From Phycisphaerae bacterium (lineage in GTDB: Bacteria; Planctomycetota; Phycisphaerae; UBA1845), in assembly GCA_029260055.1 (NCBI GenBank), contig JAJDDX010000046.1, positions 24,675 through 88,674 of the forward strand: a stretch of 64,000 bases of DNA, given 5' to 3'. Each line of letters starts with the position of its first letter. The first letter of the stretch is position 1. Shown one piece after another: positions 17,100 through 24,994 of this stretch. Position numbers and translations under genes: made by a program. Under the pieces are notes generated by a model, which saw only the letters and a program-made list of their open reading frames with translations, ran no database searches and was not told the DNA's origin.

Positions 17100-18398
17100 A
17101 TGACGCATTTCCTGTCGCCTTACAGGCTTCTTATTCCTGTCTTGGCTCTGTCCGCGGTCGCTGCCGTCGGCCTGGCAGCGGACAAGCCCGAGAAGAAGGC
17201 TAAGATTGATCCCAAGGCGGACGAGGTGCTGCACCGTTTGAGCGATCACATGCGCGGTCTCGACAGTTTTCGCTGCAAAGCGACGATGGATTGGCATGTC
17301 AAAGTGAAAGAGGGGCGCGGCCACAGGGGCCTGAAGTACAGCGTCGTACTCGACCGCCCGGATCGCATCGCACTCAGTCAAAAGGGTGGAAAGCACGGGA
17401 AGGTGGGCGCTACCGTCGTCGACGACGGGACGAACCTCTTTGCCTACCTGCCGGAACGTCAGGCCTATTCACTCGAGGCTTCCGCCGAGACGTTCGAACC
17501 GGTTACGTTCGCGATCGGATTGGCTGCGCATGTAACCGCCATGCCCGCGATCAACGCGATCAACGCACTCGTTCAGGACGATCCGTACACTGCGCTCATG
17601 GAAGGCGTGACCAAGAGTGAGTACGTGGGCGAACAACGGCTTGATACATTCAACTGCGATCATGTGAAACTGATCGAGGACGACCTCGTACGGCAACTCT
17701 GGATCAGGCAGGGCGACGAACCGATCGTCGTTCGTTTCGAGAGCGATCTTCCTGAGAACGATACACGGATCGGCGACAACCGCTACGCCGTCAAAGCCGG
17801 CGAGAGGCTCTACGTCCGCGCCGCGTTCAAGAAGTGGAAGCTGAACATGAAGGCTCGCGACCGAGACTTCAAGTACAAGGTTCCCAAGAAGAAGGGCGTG
17901 CAGAAGATAGACGCAGTGGAGGCGCTCGCGCAGGTATATCCTCCCCATCCACTGCTCGGCAAGAAGGCTCCGAAGATCAAGACGGACCTGCTCGCCGGCG
18001 GTAAGTTCAATCTCTCCGATCACAAGGGCTCGGACATCGTGGTGCTCGACTTCTGGGCGACCTGGTGCGGGCCGTGCGTGATGGCACTTCCCGTGTTGAT
18101 CGAAGTCACGGACGAGTACAAAGACCGCGGCGTGCGCTTCGTCGCCGTCAACCAGCGCGAGCAGAAAGAGCTGATCAAGGGCTTCCTCGAGGCGCGCAAG
18201 TTCGACTTCACCGTGGCTATGGACAAGAAGGGCGCCATCGGGCAGAAGTACTACGTGTCCGGCATTCCCCAGACGGTCATCATCGGTCCCGACGGCACCA
18301 TCCAGGCGATACACAACGGCTTCTCGTCGGACATGAAAGAACTACTCAAGAAAGAGATCGAGACGCTGCTTTCCGGCAAGAAGCTGGTCAAGTCGTGA
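17100..18398 (+). CDS. Exported DUF2092-like/TlpA thioredoxin fusion protein
   Basis: A 432-residue protein starting at ATG 17100 after AAGGAG. A signal peptide (LLIPVLALSAVAAVGLAADK) is followed by a domain resembling DUF2092/outer-membrane lipoprotein-sorting folds (about residues 40-260: LDSFRCKATMDWHVKVKEG, QAYSLEASAETF). This is joined to a TlpA/ResA thioredoxin domain with the redox motif FWATWCGPC and the cis-proline loop GIPQTVIIG. It probably works in the periplasm as a thiol-disulfide reductase, perhaps on apocytochrome c, since ResB/CcsA genes occur elsewhere in the window. What the N-terminal lipid-binding-like domain adds is unknown. Confidence 0.85.
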   Translation: MTHFLSPYRLLIPVLALSAVAAVGLAADKPEKKAKIDPKADEVLHRLSDHMRGLDSFRCKATMDWHVKVKEGRGHRGLKYSVVLDRPDRIALSQKGGKHGKVGATVVDDGTNLFAYLPERQAYSLEASAETFEPVTFAIGLAAHVTAMPAINAINALVQDDPYTALMEGVTKSEYVGEQRLDTFNCDHVKLIEDDLVRQLWIRQGDEPIVVRFESDLPENDTRIGDNRYAVKAGERLYVRAAFKKWKLNMKARDRDFKYKVPKKKGVQKIDAVEALAQVYPPHPLLGKKAPKIKTDLLAGGKFNLSDHKGSDIVVLDFWATWCGPCVMALPVLIEVTDEYKDRGVRFVAVNQREQKELIKGFLEARKFDFTVAMDKKGAIGQKYYVSGIPQTVIIGPDGTIQAIHNGFSSDMKELLKKEIETLLSGKKLVKS

Positions 18399-18411
18399 CG
18401 CGGCCGACGCG

Positions 18412-18440
18412 TTGACCGGGTGACGCCGGAGCCGTAGACT
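18412..18440 (+). promoter_or_regulatory. Promoter of the isochorismatase-family gene
   Basis: TTGACC (18412-18417), a 17-base spacer, TAGACT (18435-18440). The predicted transcription start is about 22 bases before the ATG at 18469. The same TAGACT -10 occurs before the ExbBD operon. Confidence 0.55.
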
Positions 18441-18468
18441 CCTGCACGTAACTTGGAGCATCGAAACG

Positions 18469-19047
18469 ATGTTACGTGCCGGCAAACTCGATACCGATCG
18501 CGCCTTCGTCCTCGTCATCGACTTGCAGGAAAAACTCCTGCCGCTCATCGATCGTAACGAACGGATCGTTCGCGCTACGCGGAAGCTGCTGGAAGGGGCG
18601 GCTGTCTTCGGCCTGCCGGTGCTCGCCACCGAGCAGTATCCCAAAGGGCTCGGATCAACGCACGCCTCGGTGCGCGAGCTTCTCCAGGCTGACGACCGAC
18701 CCATCATCGAGAAGCCGACCTTCAGTGCCTGCGGAGCGGACCCGGTCCGCGAGGCGATGAATTCGATCGACCGGACGCAGGTCCTCATCGCGGGCGTCGA
18801 ATCCCACATCTGCGTGCTGCAAACCGCACTCGACATGGTCTCGATGGACTACGATGTCTTCGTCTGCGCCGATGCGGTCGGTTCGAGAAGCGATGTTGAC
18901 TACCGCGTGGCCATGGATCGGCTGCGACAGGCCGGTGCTATCGTCACGACCGTGGAAAGCGCCCTGTTCGAGCTGTGTGATCGGTGCGACACAGCCGCCT
19001 TCAAGAAGATGATAGACATCATCAAGGCCGCACCGCCCACGCAGTGA
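18469..19047 (+). CDS. Isochorismatase-family cysteine hydrolase
   Basis: A 192-residue cytoplasmic alpha/beta hydrolase. The catalytic triad of the family is visible: Asp in FVLVIDLQEKL, Lys in IIEKPTFSA, and Cys in VLIAGVESHICVLQ. The pattern TEQYPKGLG is typical of the YcaC/ISOC1-like subgroup of unknown substrate rather than true isochorismatase or nicotinamidase. It has its own promoter and sits between the thioredoxin-like gene and a small zinc-ribbon gene, so context gives no pathway. Likely reaction: hydrolysis of an amide or vinyl-ether-like bond; substrate unassigned. Confidence 0.88.
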   Translation: MLRAGKLDTDRAFVLVIDLQEKLLPLIDRNERIVRATRKLLEGAAVFGLPVLATEQYPKGLGSTHASVRELLQADDRPIIEKPTFSACGADPVREAMNSIDRTQVLIAGVESHICVLQTALDMVSMDYDVFVCADAVGSRSDVDYRVAMDRLRQAGAIVTTVESALFELCDRCDTAAFKKMIDIIKAAPPTQ

Positions 19048-19082
19048 GTGAGCGGCCGCCCCGGACCGCGTTCACGCTTCGG

Positions 19083-19328
19083 ATGACAGCCGTGTACGAA
19101 GACTACGACGAAGAGGAATGGGTTGAGGAGGAGGACGAGTCCGAAGACGAGGACGACGTGCTCGTCTGCCCATCCTGCTCGCAGTCCGTGCACGAAGAGA
19201 CGCAACAGTGTCCCCACTGCGGTGATTGGATCGTGCCGGTCTATCCCGGCGCCGGCCTGCGGCGACTCGGGGCCATCGTAGTCGTGCTGGCGCTGCTGAC
19301 GGCGTTCGTGCTCGTGTACGTCTTCTGA
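19083..19328 (+). CDS. Small acidic zinc-ribbon membrane protein
   Basis: An 81-residue protein starting at ATG 19083, 35 bases after the preceding stop. It has a strongly acidic N-terminus (about 25 residues of mainly Asp/Glu/Tyr), a zinc ribbon CPSC-x12-CPHCGDW, and a single C-terminal transmembrane helix (LGAIVVVLALLTAFVLVYVF) that ends the protein. Such short ribbon-plus-helix proteins are common in planctomycetes and have no assigned function. It probably shares the isochorismatase-gene transcript. Confidence 0.75.
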   Translation: MTAVYEDYDEEEWVEEEDESEDEDDVLVCPSCSQSVHEETQQCPHCGDWIVPVYPGAGLRRLGAIVVVLALLTAFVLVYVF

Positions 19329-19364
19329 CGCGGCGCCAGCGGGCACCCGCGGACGTTCGAGATC

Positions 19365-19404
19365 GGGTGCCACGGACAAGCAGCAGCTTGTCCGTGTCGT
19401 CCCG
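19365..19404. repeat. REP element upstream of the RAYT gene
   Basis: GGGTGC, then a perfect 10-base stem CACGGACAAG / CTTGTCCGTG (19371-19396) around the loop CAGCAG. Its near-identical mirror copy lies just after the RAYT gene at 20105-20136. Related copies lie near 51405, 51662, 51711 and 55946. Confidence 0.9.
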
Positions 19405-19495
19405 GCTGAGTTATGATCTGGGTGGCGTTCCCGGCCCAACACCGGGGCACGTTCATTGACTCTCATCGGCGCGGTCCGTCGCATGGGATCACTCA

Positions 19496-20098
19496 ATGTC
19501 CGGCATTCGAACTCGACACCGAAAGCTGCGTCGTCCATGGAACGAGGCAGGCCATGCCCACGAACTGACCTTCTCCTGTAACGGTCGGCTGCCCTTGCTG
19601 GCCAACGACCGGGTGCGCCAATGGCTGCTCGACGCCATGGACACAGCGAGGAGGCGCTGGGACTTCGAATTGTGGGCCTACGTCATCATGCCCGAGCATG
19701 TCCATATGCTCGTATACCCACGGCGCCCGCATTACGAAGTCGCGGCCTTCCTGAAGTCCGTCAAGCAGTCCGTTGCCAGGAAAGCGATTTCGTGGCTGCG
19801 GCAGAGCAGTTCGGGCCTCCTTGGAAAACTGCGGATCGTTCGAGCCGGCCGCGTTGAGCATAGGTTCTGGCTGGAAGGCGGTGGTTACGATCGGAACATC
19901 TTCGATGAGGCGACGGCCTGGACGTGTGTTGAGTACATTCACCGGAATCCGGTACGCCGCGGTCTCGTCGACGCCCCGTCCGACTGGCTCTGGTCGAGTG
20001 CGAGGTGGTATGAGCAGCTCGATGGTGTGAAGCTCGAAATGGACGACTGCCCGCCGCCGGTACGAAACCCGATCACCGGCTGCCGACCTTCGCGCTAG
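19496..20098 (+). CDS. REP-associated tyrosine transposase (RAYT)
   Basis: A 200-residue single-strand DNA transposase of the Y1/HUH superfamily. The HUH metal-binding motif is intact (MPEHVHMLVYP). The catalytic tyrosine is in the expected place in VEYIHRNPVRRGLV, the motif equivalent to E. coli TnpA-REP. The end WLWSSARWY matches the family's WSS signature. Unlike IS200, RAYTs stay in one or a few copies and are thought to move or maintain REP hairpins. This gene is flanked at about 90 and 7 bases by two REP elements in opposite orientation, the arrangement expected of a REP/RAYT pair. Confidence 0.92.
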   Translation: MSGIRTRHRKLRRPWNEAGHAHELTFSCNGRLPLLANDRVRQWLLDAMDTARRRWDFELWAYVIMPEHVHMLVYPRRPHYEVAAFLKSVKQSVARKAISWLRQSSSGLLGKLRIVRAGRVEHRFWLEGGGYDRNIFDEATAWTCVEYIHRNPVRRGLVDAPSDWLWSSARWYEQLDGVKLEMDDCPPPVRNPITGCRPSR

Positions 20099-20104
20099 CC
20101 CCGG

Positions 20105-20136
20105 CACGGACAAGCTGCTGCTTGTCCGTGGCACCC
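20105..20136. repeat. REP element downstream of the RAYT gene (inverted copy)
   Basis: CACGGACAAG-CTGCTG-CTTGTCCGTG then GCACCC. Read on the minus strand, this and its flank match the upstream REP over about 36 bases with one base of difference in length. The two form an inverted pair around the transposase gene. It lies between the convergent ends of RAYT and lpxI. Confidence 0.9.
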
Positions 20137-20139
20137 AGA

Positions 20140-21003
20140 TCAGACCTGAGTCGATTCCCCCCCCCCCACCACGACGATGCCCGCTGCGTCGGCGGATTGG
20201 ATCATCTTCTCCCGCTCGACGATGACCGACTTGCCGGCCTCGACGATCAGCATCTTCGCCCCGTGCTTGCTCAGCTTCGTGATCGTCTCGGGGCCGACGG
20301 TGGGTACGTCGAAACGCATGTCCTGATCCGGCTTGGCCACCTTAATCAGCGTCCAGCCGCCCTGCGGGCATAGCTCACCCGCGCGGGCGATCATCCGGTC
20401 CGTGCCCTCGATCGCCTCGACCGCGATGACCTCGGTCTCTTTCACGGCGATGGCCTGGCCGATGTCGAGCCGGCCCATCTCCTTGGCGATCCTCCAACCG
20501 AACTCGATGTCCTTGGTCTGGGCGTCGCTGGGTTGACGCCGAGTCAGCACGCCCGCCGGTGCCATGTGCTCTTTGGTGTAGGCCACGCAGTCGTCCATGA
20601 TGATGCCGTGCTTGGCGAACTCGTCAGCGACAGCCGCCAGAACCGTATCGTTACGCTTGTCCGGGATGCCGAAGAACCAGATTCTGATCGCGGTCAGGTC
20701 GGGGAGCAAGCGGAGCAGGCGAAATCGCCCGAACATGTCCGCCTTGCGGACCGAACCGGCCAGGATTACCCGCGTCGCGCCCTGCCGCCGGAGCACGCGA
20801 ATCCATCGCCCCATCCGCACCATCCCGCTCCAGCGAAACACGTCCGCCTTGTCGAACAGGGACGAATCCGCAAAGCCGCGAAGCCCGACGACCGTCACAT
20901 GGCAGCCGGCGGCCTTCGCACCGTCCAGGACCATCTGCGGAAAGAGGCCGTGCCCGGCGATGATGCCGAGTCGCGTGGGTTTGCTTGAAGTCGTGTTCGG
21001 CAT
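20140..21003 (-). CDS. lpxI: UDP-2,3-diacylglucosamine pyrophosphatase LpxI
   Basis: A 287-residue cytoplasmic enzyme of the LpxI (DUF1009) family from the ATG at 21003; a GTG at 21027 is also possible but lies in a repeat. The N-terminus TRLGIIAGHGLFPQM is the family signature. Further matches are VTVVGLRGFAD, PDLTAIRIWFFG and GQAIAVKETEVIAVEAIEGTD. It cleaves UDP-2,3-diacylglucosamine to lipid X in lipid A synthesis; LpxI replaces LpxH in many non-enteric Gram-negatives. It follows lpxD on the same strand. The last codons contain an 11-base G run (plus-strand C run 20157-20167) encoding GGG, liable to slippage. Confidence 0.93.
   Translation of the reverse strand: MPNTTSSKPTRLGIIAGHGLFPQMVLDGAKAAGCHVTVVGLRGFADSSLFDKADVFRWSGMVRMGRWIRVLRRQGATRVILAGSVRKADMFGRFRLLRLLPDLTAIRIWFFGIPDKRNDTVLAAVADEFAKHGIIMDDCVAYTKEHMAPAGVLTRRQPSDAQTKDIEFGWRIAKEMGRLDIGQAIAVKETEVIAVEAIEGTDRMIARAGELCPQGGWTLIKVAKPDQDMRFDVPTVGPETITKLSKHGAKMLIVEAGKSVIVEREKMIQSADAAGIVVVGGGESTQV
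20157..20167. repeat. 11-base homopolymer (C on plus, G on coding strand) in the lpxI 3' end
   Basis: Eleven consecutive C residues (G in the lpxI sense strand) encode the glycines of VVGGGESTQV. A one-base slip would change only the last few residues and the stop position. Confidence 0.9.
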
Positions 21004-21015
21004 CGCGAAGAAGGT

Positions 21016-21074
21016 CCCGAGCCGCACGCTTTAGCCTGCGCGGACAGCCGCGCGGGCTAAAGCCCACGGCTCAG
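21016..21074. repeat. Inverted pair of the CCGCGGGCTTCAGCCCGCGCGG family between lpxD and lpxI
   Basis: Two copies lie head to head with a four-base gap: CCCGAGCCGCACGCTTTAGC and onward (21016-21043), then CCGCGCGGGCTAAAGCCCAC and onward (21048-21074). They resemble the 28-base unit at 2425 and 25835. The pair nearly fills the 99-base space between lpxD and lpxI and could form a long hairpin in the mRNA. Confidence 0.8.
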
Positions 21075-21102
21075 ATGGTCCCGAAACGTGTGAGGCGCGG
21101 TG

Positions 21103-22176
21103 CTACGGTGCGCCTTGCGGTGACGGGGTGTCCACCAGGCCGCGCAGTTCTTCGAGTTCGCGTTCGAGTTCCTTGACCCGCTTGGCCAATTCCGGAAGTC
21201 GCTTCTGAACGACCACCATGCGCTTGAACTCGGCGATCGGGATCGCCGGGTAGCCCAGCACGACACTGTCGGCGGGCACATCGTTCTTCACGCCGGACTT
21301 GGCCGCCACCGTGGCGTTGTCGCCGATGGTCAGATGCCCGGCCACGCCGACATGCCCCGCGAGTGTCACGTGGTTGCCCACCTTGACCGAGCCGGCGATG
21401 CCCACGACGCCGACGAAGATGCAATCACGCCCGACCTTCGTACCGTGGCCGATCACCACCACGTTGCCGAACTTGGATCCCGCTCCGATCTCCGTCGTGC
21501 CCAGCGTGGCGCGGTCGATCGTGCAGTTCGCGCCGATCTCGACATCGTCGTGCAGGATCGCACGTCCCACCTGCGGAATCTTGATCCACTTCTCGCCCAG
21601 CGGCGCGTAACCCAGCCCGTCCTCACCGACGACCGAGCCGGCATGAATCGTCACGCGGCTGCCGATCTCGGAGTGATCGTACACCACGACATTGGGATAG
21701 AAGATGCAGTCGTTCCCGATTCGGACGCCGTCGGCGATGTAGCAGCCGGGGTAGATCGTGCATCGGTCGCCGACGGTCGCGTTAGCTCCGATTGTCACCC
21801 CGGCGGCGATGTTGGCGCGGTTGCCGATCGAAGCGGTCGGGTCGATGGCGGCGCGCTCGGAGACGCCCCACTGGGGATGCTCGCGGTAGCCGTGGATAGC
21901 GATGATCGCCACGGTCAACGCGCTATATGGCTCCTCACATCGAATCGCGGCGAGGCCATCGGGTACCGGCAACCCGGGCCTGAGGATGACAGCCGAAGCG
22001 CCGGTCGTCGCGACAGCGGACAGGTACCTCTCGTTTGAGAGAAAGCTGATTTCGCCGTGCTTAGCGGCCTCGAGCGTGTTGACGGCGTCAATCAGACGAT
22101 CCTCGCCCTCGACCGTCGCGGGGAAGCCGTGGTCGACGAGAATCTGGCAGAGCTGGGATAATCTAAGCTGTTTCAC
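21103..22176 (-). CDS. lpxD: UDP-3-O-acylglucosamine N-acyltransferase LpxD
   Basis: A 357-residue acyltransferase of lipid A synthesis. Residues about 1-100 form the uridine-binding LpxD domain (EISFLSNERYLSAV). Residues about 105-310 are left-handed beta-helix hexapeptide repeats (ASIGNRANIAAGVTIGANAT, then GEDGLGYAPLGEKWIKIPQ, GHVGVAGHLTIGDNATVAAK). The catalytic His is probably that in VVVIGHGTKVG. A C-terminal helix (ELAKRVKELERELEEL) is a short coiled coil. It transfers a hydroxyacyl chain from ACP to UDP-3-O-acyl-glucosamine. With lpxI downstream this shows the organism makes lipid A. It is expressed from a promoter at 22225-22254. Confidence 0.95.
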   Translation of the reverse strand: MKQLRLSQLCQILVDHGFPATVEGEDRLIDAVNTLEAAKHGEISFLSNERYLSAVATTGASAVILRPGLPVPDGLAAIRCEEPYSALTVAIIAIHGYREHPQWGVSERAAIDPTASIGNRANIAAGVTIGANATVGDRCTIYPGCYIADGVRIGNDCIFYPNVVVYDHSEIGSRVTIHAGSVVGEDGLGYAPLGEKWIKIPQVGRAILHDDVEIGANCTIDRATLGTTEIGAGSKFGNVVVIGHGTKVGRDCIFVGVVGIAGSVKVGNHVTLAGHVGVAGHLTIGDNATVAAKSGVKNDVPADSVVLGYPAIPIAEFKRMVVVQKRLPELAKRVKELERELEELRGLVDTPSPQGAP

Positions 22177-22224
22177 TTCGGTATCCGGCCAAGACCGTGA
22201 AAGTCGCGTTTCCGTCGCGGCGGC

Positions 22225-22254
22225 ATTCTACGGGCGTGATTTCAACGGTGTCAA
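22225..22254 (-). promoter_or_regulatory. Promoter of lpxD-lpxI
   Basis: Read on the minus strand: TTGACA (22254-22249), an 18-base spacer, TAGAAT (22230-22225). The predicted start lies about 42 bases before the lpxD ATG. The -35 matches the consensus fully. Confidence 0.6.
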
Positions 22255-22424
22255 ACCCGACAATTCACGACGAAACGAGCTTTCGTGGCTGCACTGAACG
22301 TGCGATATCGGCGAAAACGCGGCCTCTTCGCTGGCGTGATACGATGGTCGAAGTACACTACCCCGTTCGGTGCGGGTAAAGGCCGGCACGAACCTGTCGG
22401 CCGCACGATGATCGATCCGGGCTC

Positions 22425-23339
22425 ATGGCACTCACGACACTCCAACGAAGTATTCTGGCGTCCGTCGGTTGCTTGCTCTGCGCGCACGCCGCCGCTCTCG
22501 ACATTCCGGTCCCGTCCGGCGAGGGGTACGCGCCGGCCTGGGACAAGGTGGCTTTCGACCACGGATTGTGGAGCGCCGTCCTTGCGGATCACGTGGATGG
22601 GGCGGGTTTGGTCGACTATGCAGCCGTCCGCTCCGACAAGCGATTCGAGGAATATCTCTATCGGCTGGCGAATACCGACCCGGGGGCGTTGGCGTCGAGT
22701 GACGCTCGTCTGGCGTTCTGGATCAACGCCTACAACGCCTTTGCGGTGCAAGGCGTACTCGCCACGTTGCCGGTCGAGCGGGCAAAATGGCCTGGCTACA
22801 GCGTGCTCGCTGTCGAAGTTCCCGGAATCACAGCGGCCGGTAAGGGGTTCTTCGAGGGACTGAAGTTCACGGTCGGCGGGCGGAGGTACAGCCTGGACGA
22901 AATCGAGAAGGCGGTCTTACTAGGGCGAGCGGAGCGCAGGGCCCGAAATCAGGACCATTACCGGACCGTGAGTCCGACCGGCGTGGATCCGCGAATCCAC
23001 TTTGCCTTGGTGTGCGCAGCCAAGGGCTGCGTGAAACTCCGCCAGGGTGCCTACGAGGGTGCGAGAATCGACACCCAGTTGGGCGAAGCGGTCCGTGGTT
23101 TTGCGCGAGATTCGCAACGAGCCACGTTTAAAAAGAGGGGGCGGACGATGCGGGTATCGCAGTTGCTGGACTGGTACCGTGCGGACCTGACGAACGCTCG
23201 GTACGATCCGCATGCGAAATCCGTGGCGGCTTTCTTGTCCGCGTATGTCGACGATCCCGAGCTGGCGCGGTCGCTCGAGAGGGATACGTGGAAAACGAGC
23301 TACATCGAGTATGACTGGAAACTGAATCTGAAACCGTAG
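22425..23339 (+). CDS. Exported DUF547 protein
   Basis: A 304-residue protein from ATG 22425. It has a signal peptide (SILASVGCLLCAHAAALD), then the DUF547 domain: LVDYAAVRSD, LAFWINAYNAFAVQGVL, ALVCAAKGCVKLRQGAYEG, and the ending SRQLLDWY-type segment (MRVSQLLDWYRADL). The fold is thought to be related to papain-like or transglutaminase-like proteins, but no activity is established for this family. It is divergent from lpxD and precedes two glycosyltransferases, so an envelope or polysaccharide-linked role is plausible. Confidence is high for the family, low for function. Confidence 0.85.
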   Translation: MALTTLQRSILASVGCLLCAHAAALDIPVPSGEGYAPAWDKVAFDHGLWSAVLADHVDGAGLVDYAAVRSDKRFEEYLYRLANTDPGALASSDARLAFWINAYNAFAVQGVLATLPVERAKWPGYSVLAVEVPGITAAGKGFFEGLKFTVGGRRYSLDEIEKAVLLGRAERRARNQDHYRTVSPTGVDPRIHFALVCAAKGCVKLRQGAYEGARIDTQLGEAVRGFARDSQRATFKKRGRTMRVSQLLDWYRADLTNARYDPHAKSVAAFLSAYVDDPELARSLERDTWKTSYIEYDWKLNLKP

Positions 23340-23428
23340 CGATGTGTGCCACCGGCGGTAAGCCGCTCGTGATTCAAGCGCCCGCGAGACCATGTCTCGG
23401 TTCGCTCGGCTTGTAGTAGGTAGTTGAT

Positions 23429-24973
23429 TTGCAGTCCGTGTTGTTATTGACAGTGTTCGGTGTGTTTGCCGTGGCGACGCTTGCACTGGCGACGTATGGC
23501 ATACACCTGTACGTGTTGCTCTACCTGTTCCGCCGGCGTGCGAGCGGTCGGCGTCGCGAACAGCGCGGCGTCATCGAGGCCTATCAGCGTGATCGCGCGC
23601 CCGACGACTGGCCCGTCGTTACGTCGCAAATCCCCATCTACAACGAGGCCGACGTGGCGGTGCGCGTGATCGAAGCAGTCGCGGCGATCGAGTATGCAGC
23701 GGGCAAGCACGAGATTCAGGTGCTGGACGACAGCACGGACCACACGTGCGAGCTGATCGACCGAGTCGCCGAGAGGCTGAATGGGCAAGGCGCGGATATC
23801 AAGGTCGTGCGGCGACCCTCGCGCGAGGGATACAAGGCCGGTGCGCTGTCGTACGGATTGAGCCAGGCACGCGGCATCTACGTAGCCGTCTTCGATGCGG
23901 ACTTCGTGCCGCCGGCGGACTTTCTGCGGCGGGCTGTGCCGCTGCTCGAGGCCGCACCGGACATGGCGTGCATGCAGGGCCGCTGGGCCCACCTGAACCG
24001 CAACGAGTCGTGGCTTACCTCCGCGCAGGCGCTGGGGATCGACGGCCATTTCGCGATCGAGCAGGGTGCGAGGGCGTGGAATGGCCTGATGATGAACTTC
24101 AACGGCACAGCCGGGGTGTGGCGCAAGGCCGCCATCGACGACCCGGCTGTCGGCGGCTGGAGTGGCGATACGCTCACCGAAGACCTCGACCTCTCCTACC
24201 GCGCTCAGCTCAGCGGATGGCGGCTGGGCTATTGTCTGGATATGCCCTGCCCGGCGGAACTGCCGAACACCATCAAGGCGCTCAAGAGCCAGCAGCGGCG
24301 CTGGGCCACCGGTTCGATACAGGTGGCGGTCAAGTTGCTGCCGCGCATCTGGAAGGCCAAGCTCTCGCTCGGGGAGAAGCTCGAGGCGACCTTGCATCTG
24401 ACGCATTACTCCGTCTCGGTGTGGATGTTGCTCTTGGCGCTGATCGCCCGGCCGATGTTGATGGTCTTCGCCGGAGGCATGCTGTTCCACGACTGGGCGT
24501 GGATCGCCTGGACGGTCATCCTCTTCGCCGCATTTGCACCGTCGTTGGTGTACGCCTACGCCAGATACAGCCTCGACGGCCGCTGGCTCGCTCTGCGGAC
24601 CATTCCGTCGATGTTCGTGCTGGGTTGCGGTTTGTGTGTGAACAACGCGATGGCGGTCGTGCGCGGTTTGTACCTTCGCGGTGGAGAGTTCGTGCGCACG
24701 CCGAAGTCGGGAAGCGTCATCGGACAGACGAAGGGCTCGAGCTACGCCATCGCGCAAGACAAGCTGTGGCTGATCGAGATAGTGCTGGGCATCTATTCGG
24801 CCCTGTCGTTCATGGTCTATTACACCCAGTACCACAAGGCGTTCAGTTTCTTCCTCTTCATGTACGCCATCGGGTTTACCGTGGTCGGCTGGATGTCGCG
24901 TCCCCGGCGGCAACCGCAGCCGACGGACTCACCCGCTCCGGCTCCGGCGCTCGTCGGGGCGGAGGCGACCTAG
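23429..24973 (+). CDS. Membrane-bound GT2 glycosyltransferase (cellulose synthase/CslA-like)
   Basis: A 514-residue processive-type glycosyltransferase, starting at TTG 23429 or GTG 23438. One N-terminal helix (LTVFGVFAVATLALATYGIH) precedes the GT2 domain with VTSQIPIYNEADV, DDSTDHT, DAD (VFDADFVPP), TEDLDLSYR and QQRRWATGS, that is D,D,D,QxxRW complete. Three or four C-terminal transmembrane helices follow. This pattern matches bacterial CslA-like glucomannan/beta-glucan synthases more than cellulose synthase, as there is no PilZ domain. It probably makes an extracellular or lipid-linked polysaccharide from a nucleotide sugar. The next gene is a GT-C-type membrane protein. Confidence 0.9.
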   Translation: MQSVLLLTVFGVFAVATLALATYGIHLYVLLYLFRRRASGRRREQRGVIEAYQRDRAPDDWPVVTSQIPIYNEADVAVRVIEAVAAIEYAAGKHEIQVLDDSTDHTCELIDRVAERLNGQGADIKVVRRPSREGYKAGALSYGLSQARGIYVAVFDADFVPPADFLRRAVPLLEAAPDMACMQGRWAHLNRNESWLTSAQALGIDGHFAIEQGARAWNGLMMNFNGTAGVWRKAAIDDPAVGGWSGDTLTEDLDLSYRAQLSGWRLGYCLDMPCPAELPNTIKALKSQQRRWATGSIQVAVKLLPRIWKAKLSLGEKLEATLHLTHYSVSVWMLLLALIARPMLMVFAGGMLFHDWAWIAWTVILFAAFAPSLVYAYARYSLDGRWLALRTIPSMFVLGCGLCVNNAMAVVRGLYLRGGEFVRTPKSGSVIGQTKGSSYAIAQDKLWLIEIVLGIYSALSFMVYYTQYHKAFSFFLFMYAIGFTVVGWMSRPRRQPQPTDSPAPAPALVGAEAT

Positions 24974-24994
24974 CCCGCCGCCACGCACACGCTG

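Noticed and set aside
19496-20098. Idea that the RAYT lacks its catalytic tyrosine
   Set aside because: I first looked for Tyr in the KQSVARKA helix, but by comparison with E. coli TnpA-REP the catalytic Tyr is the one in VEYIHRNPV, which is present.
23444-24913. Minus-strand ORF of 489 codons
   Set aside because: Antisense to the GT2 gene, which has complete D,D,D,QxxRW motifs. The long length only reflects high GC.
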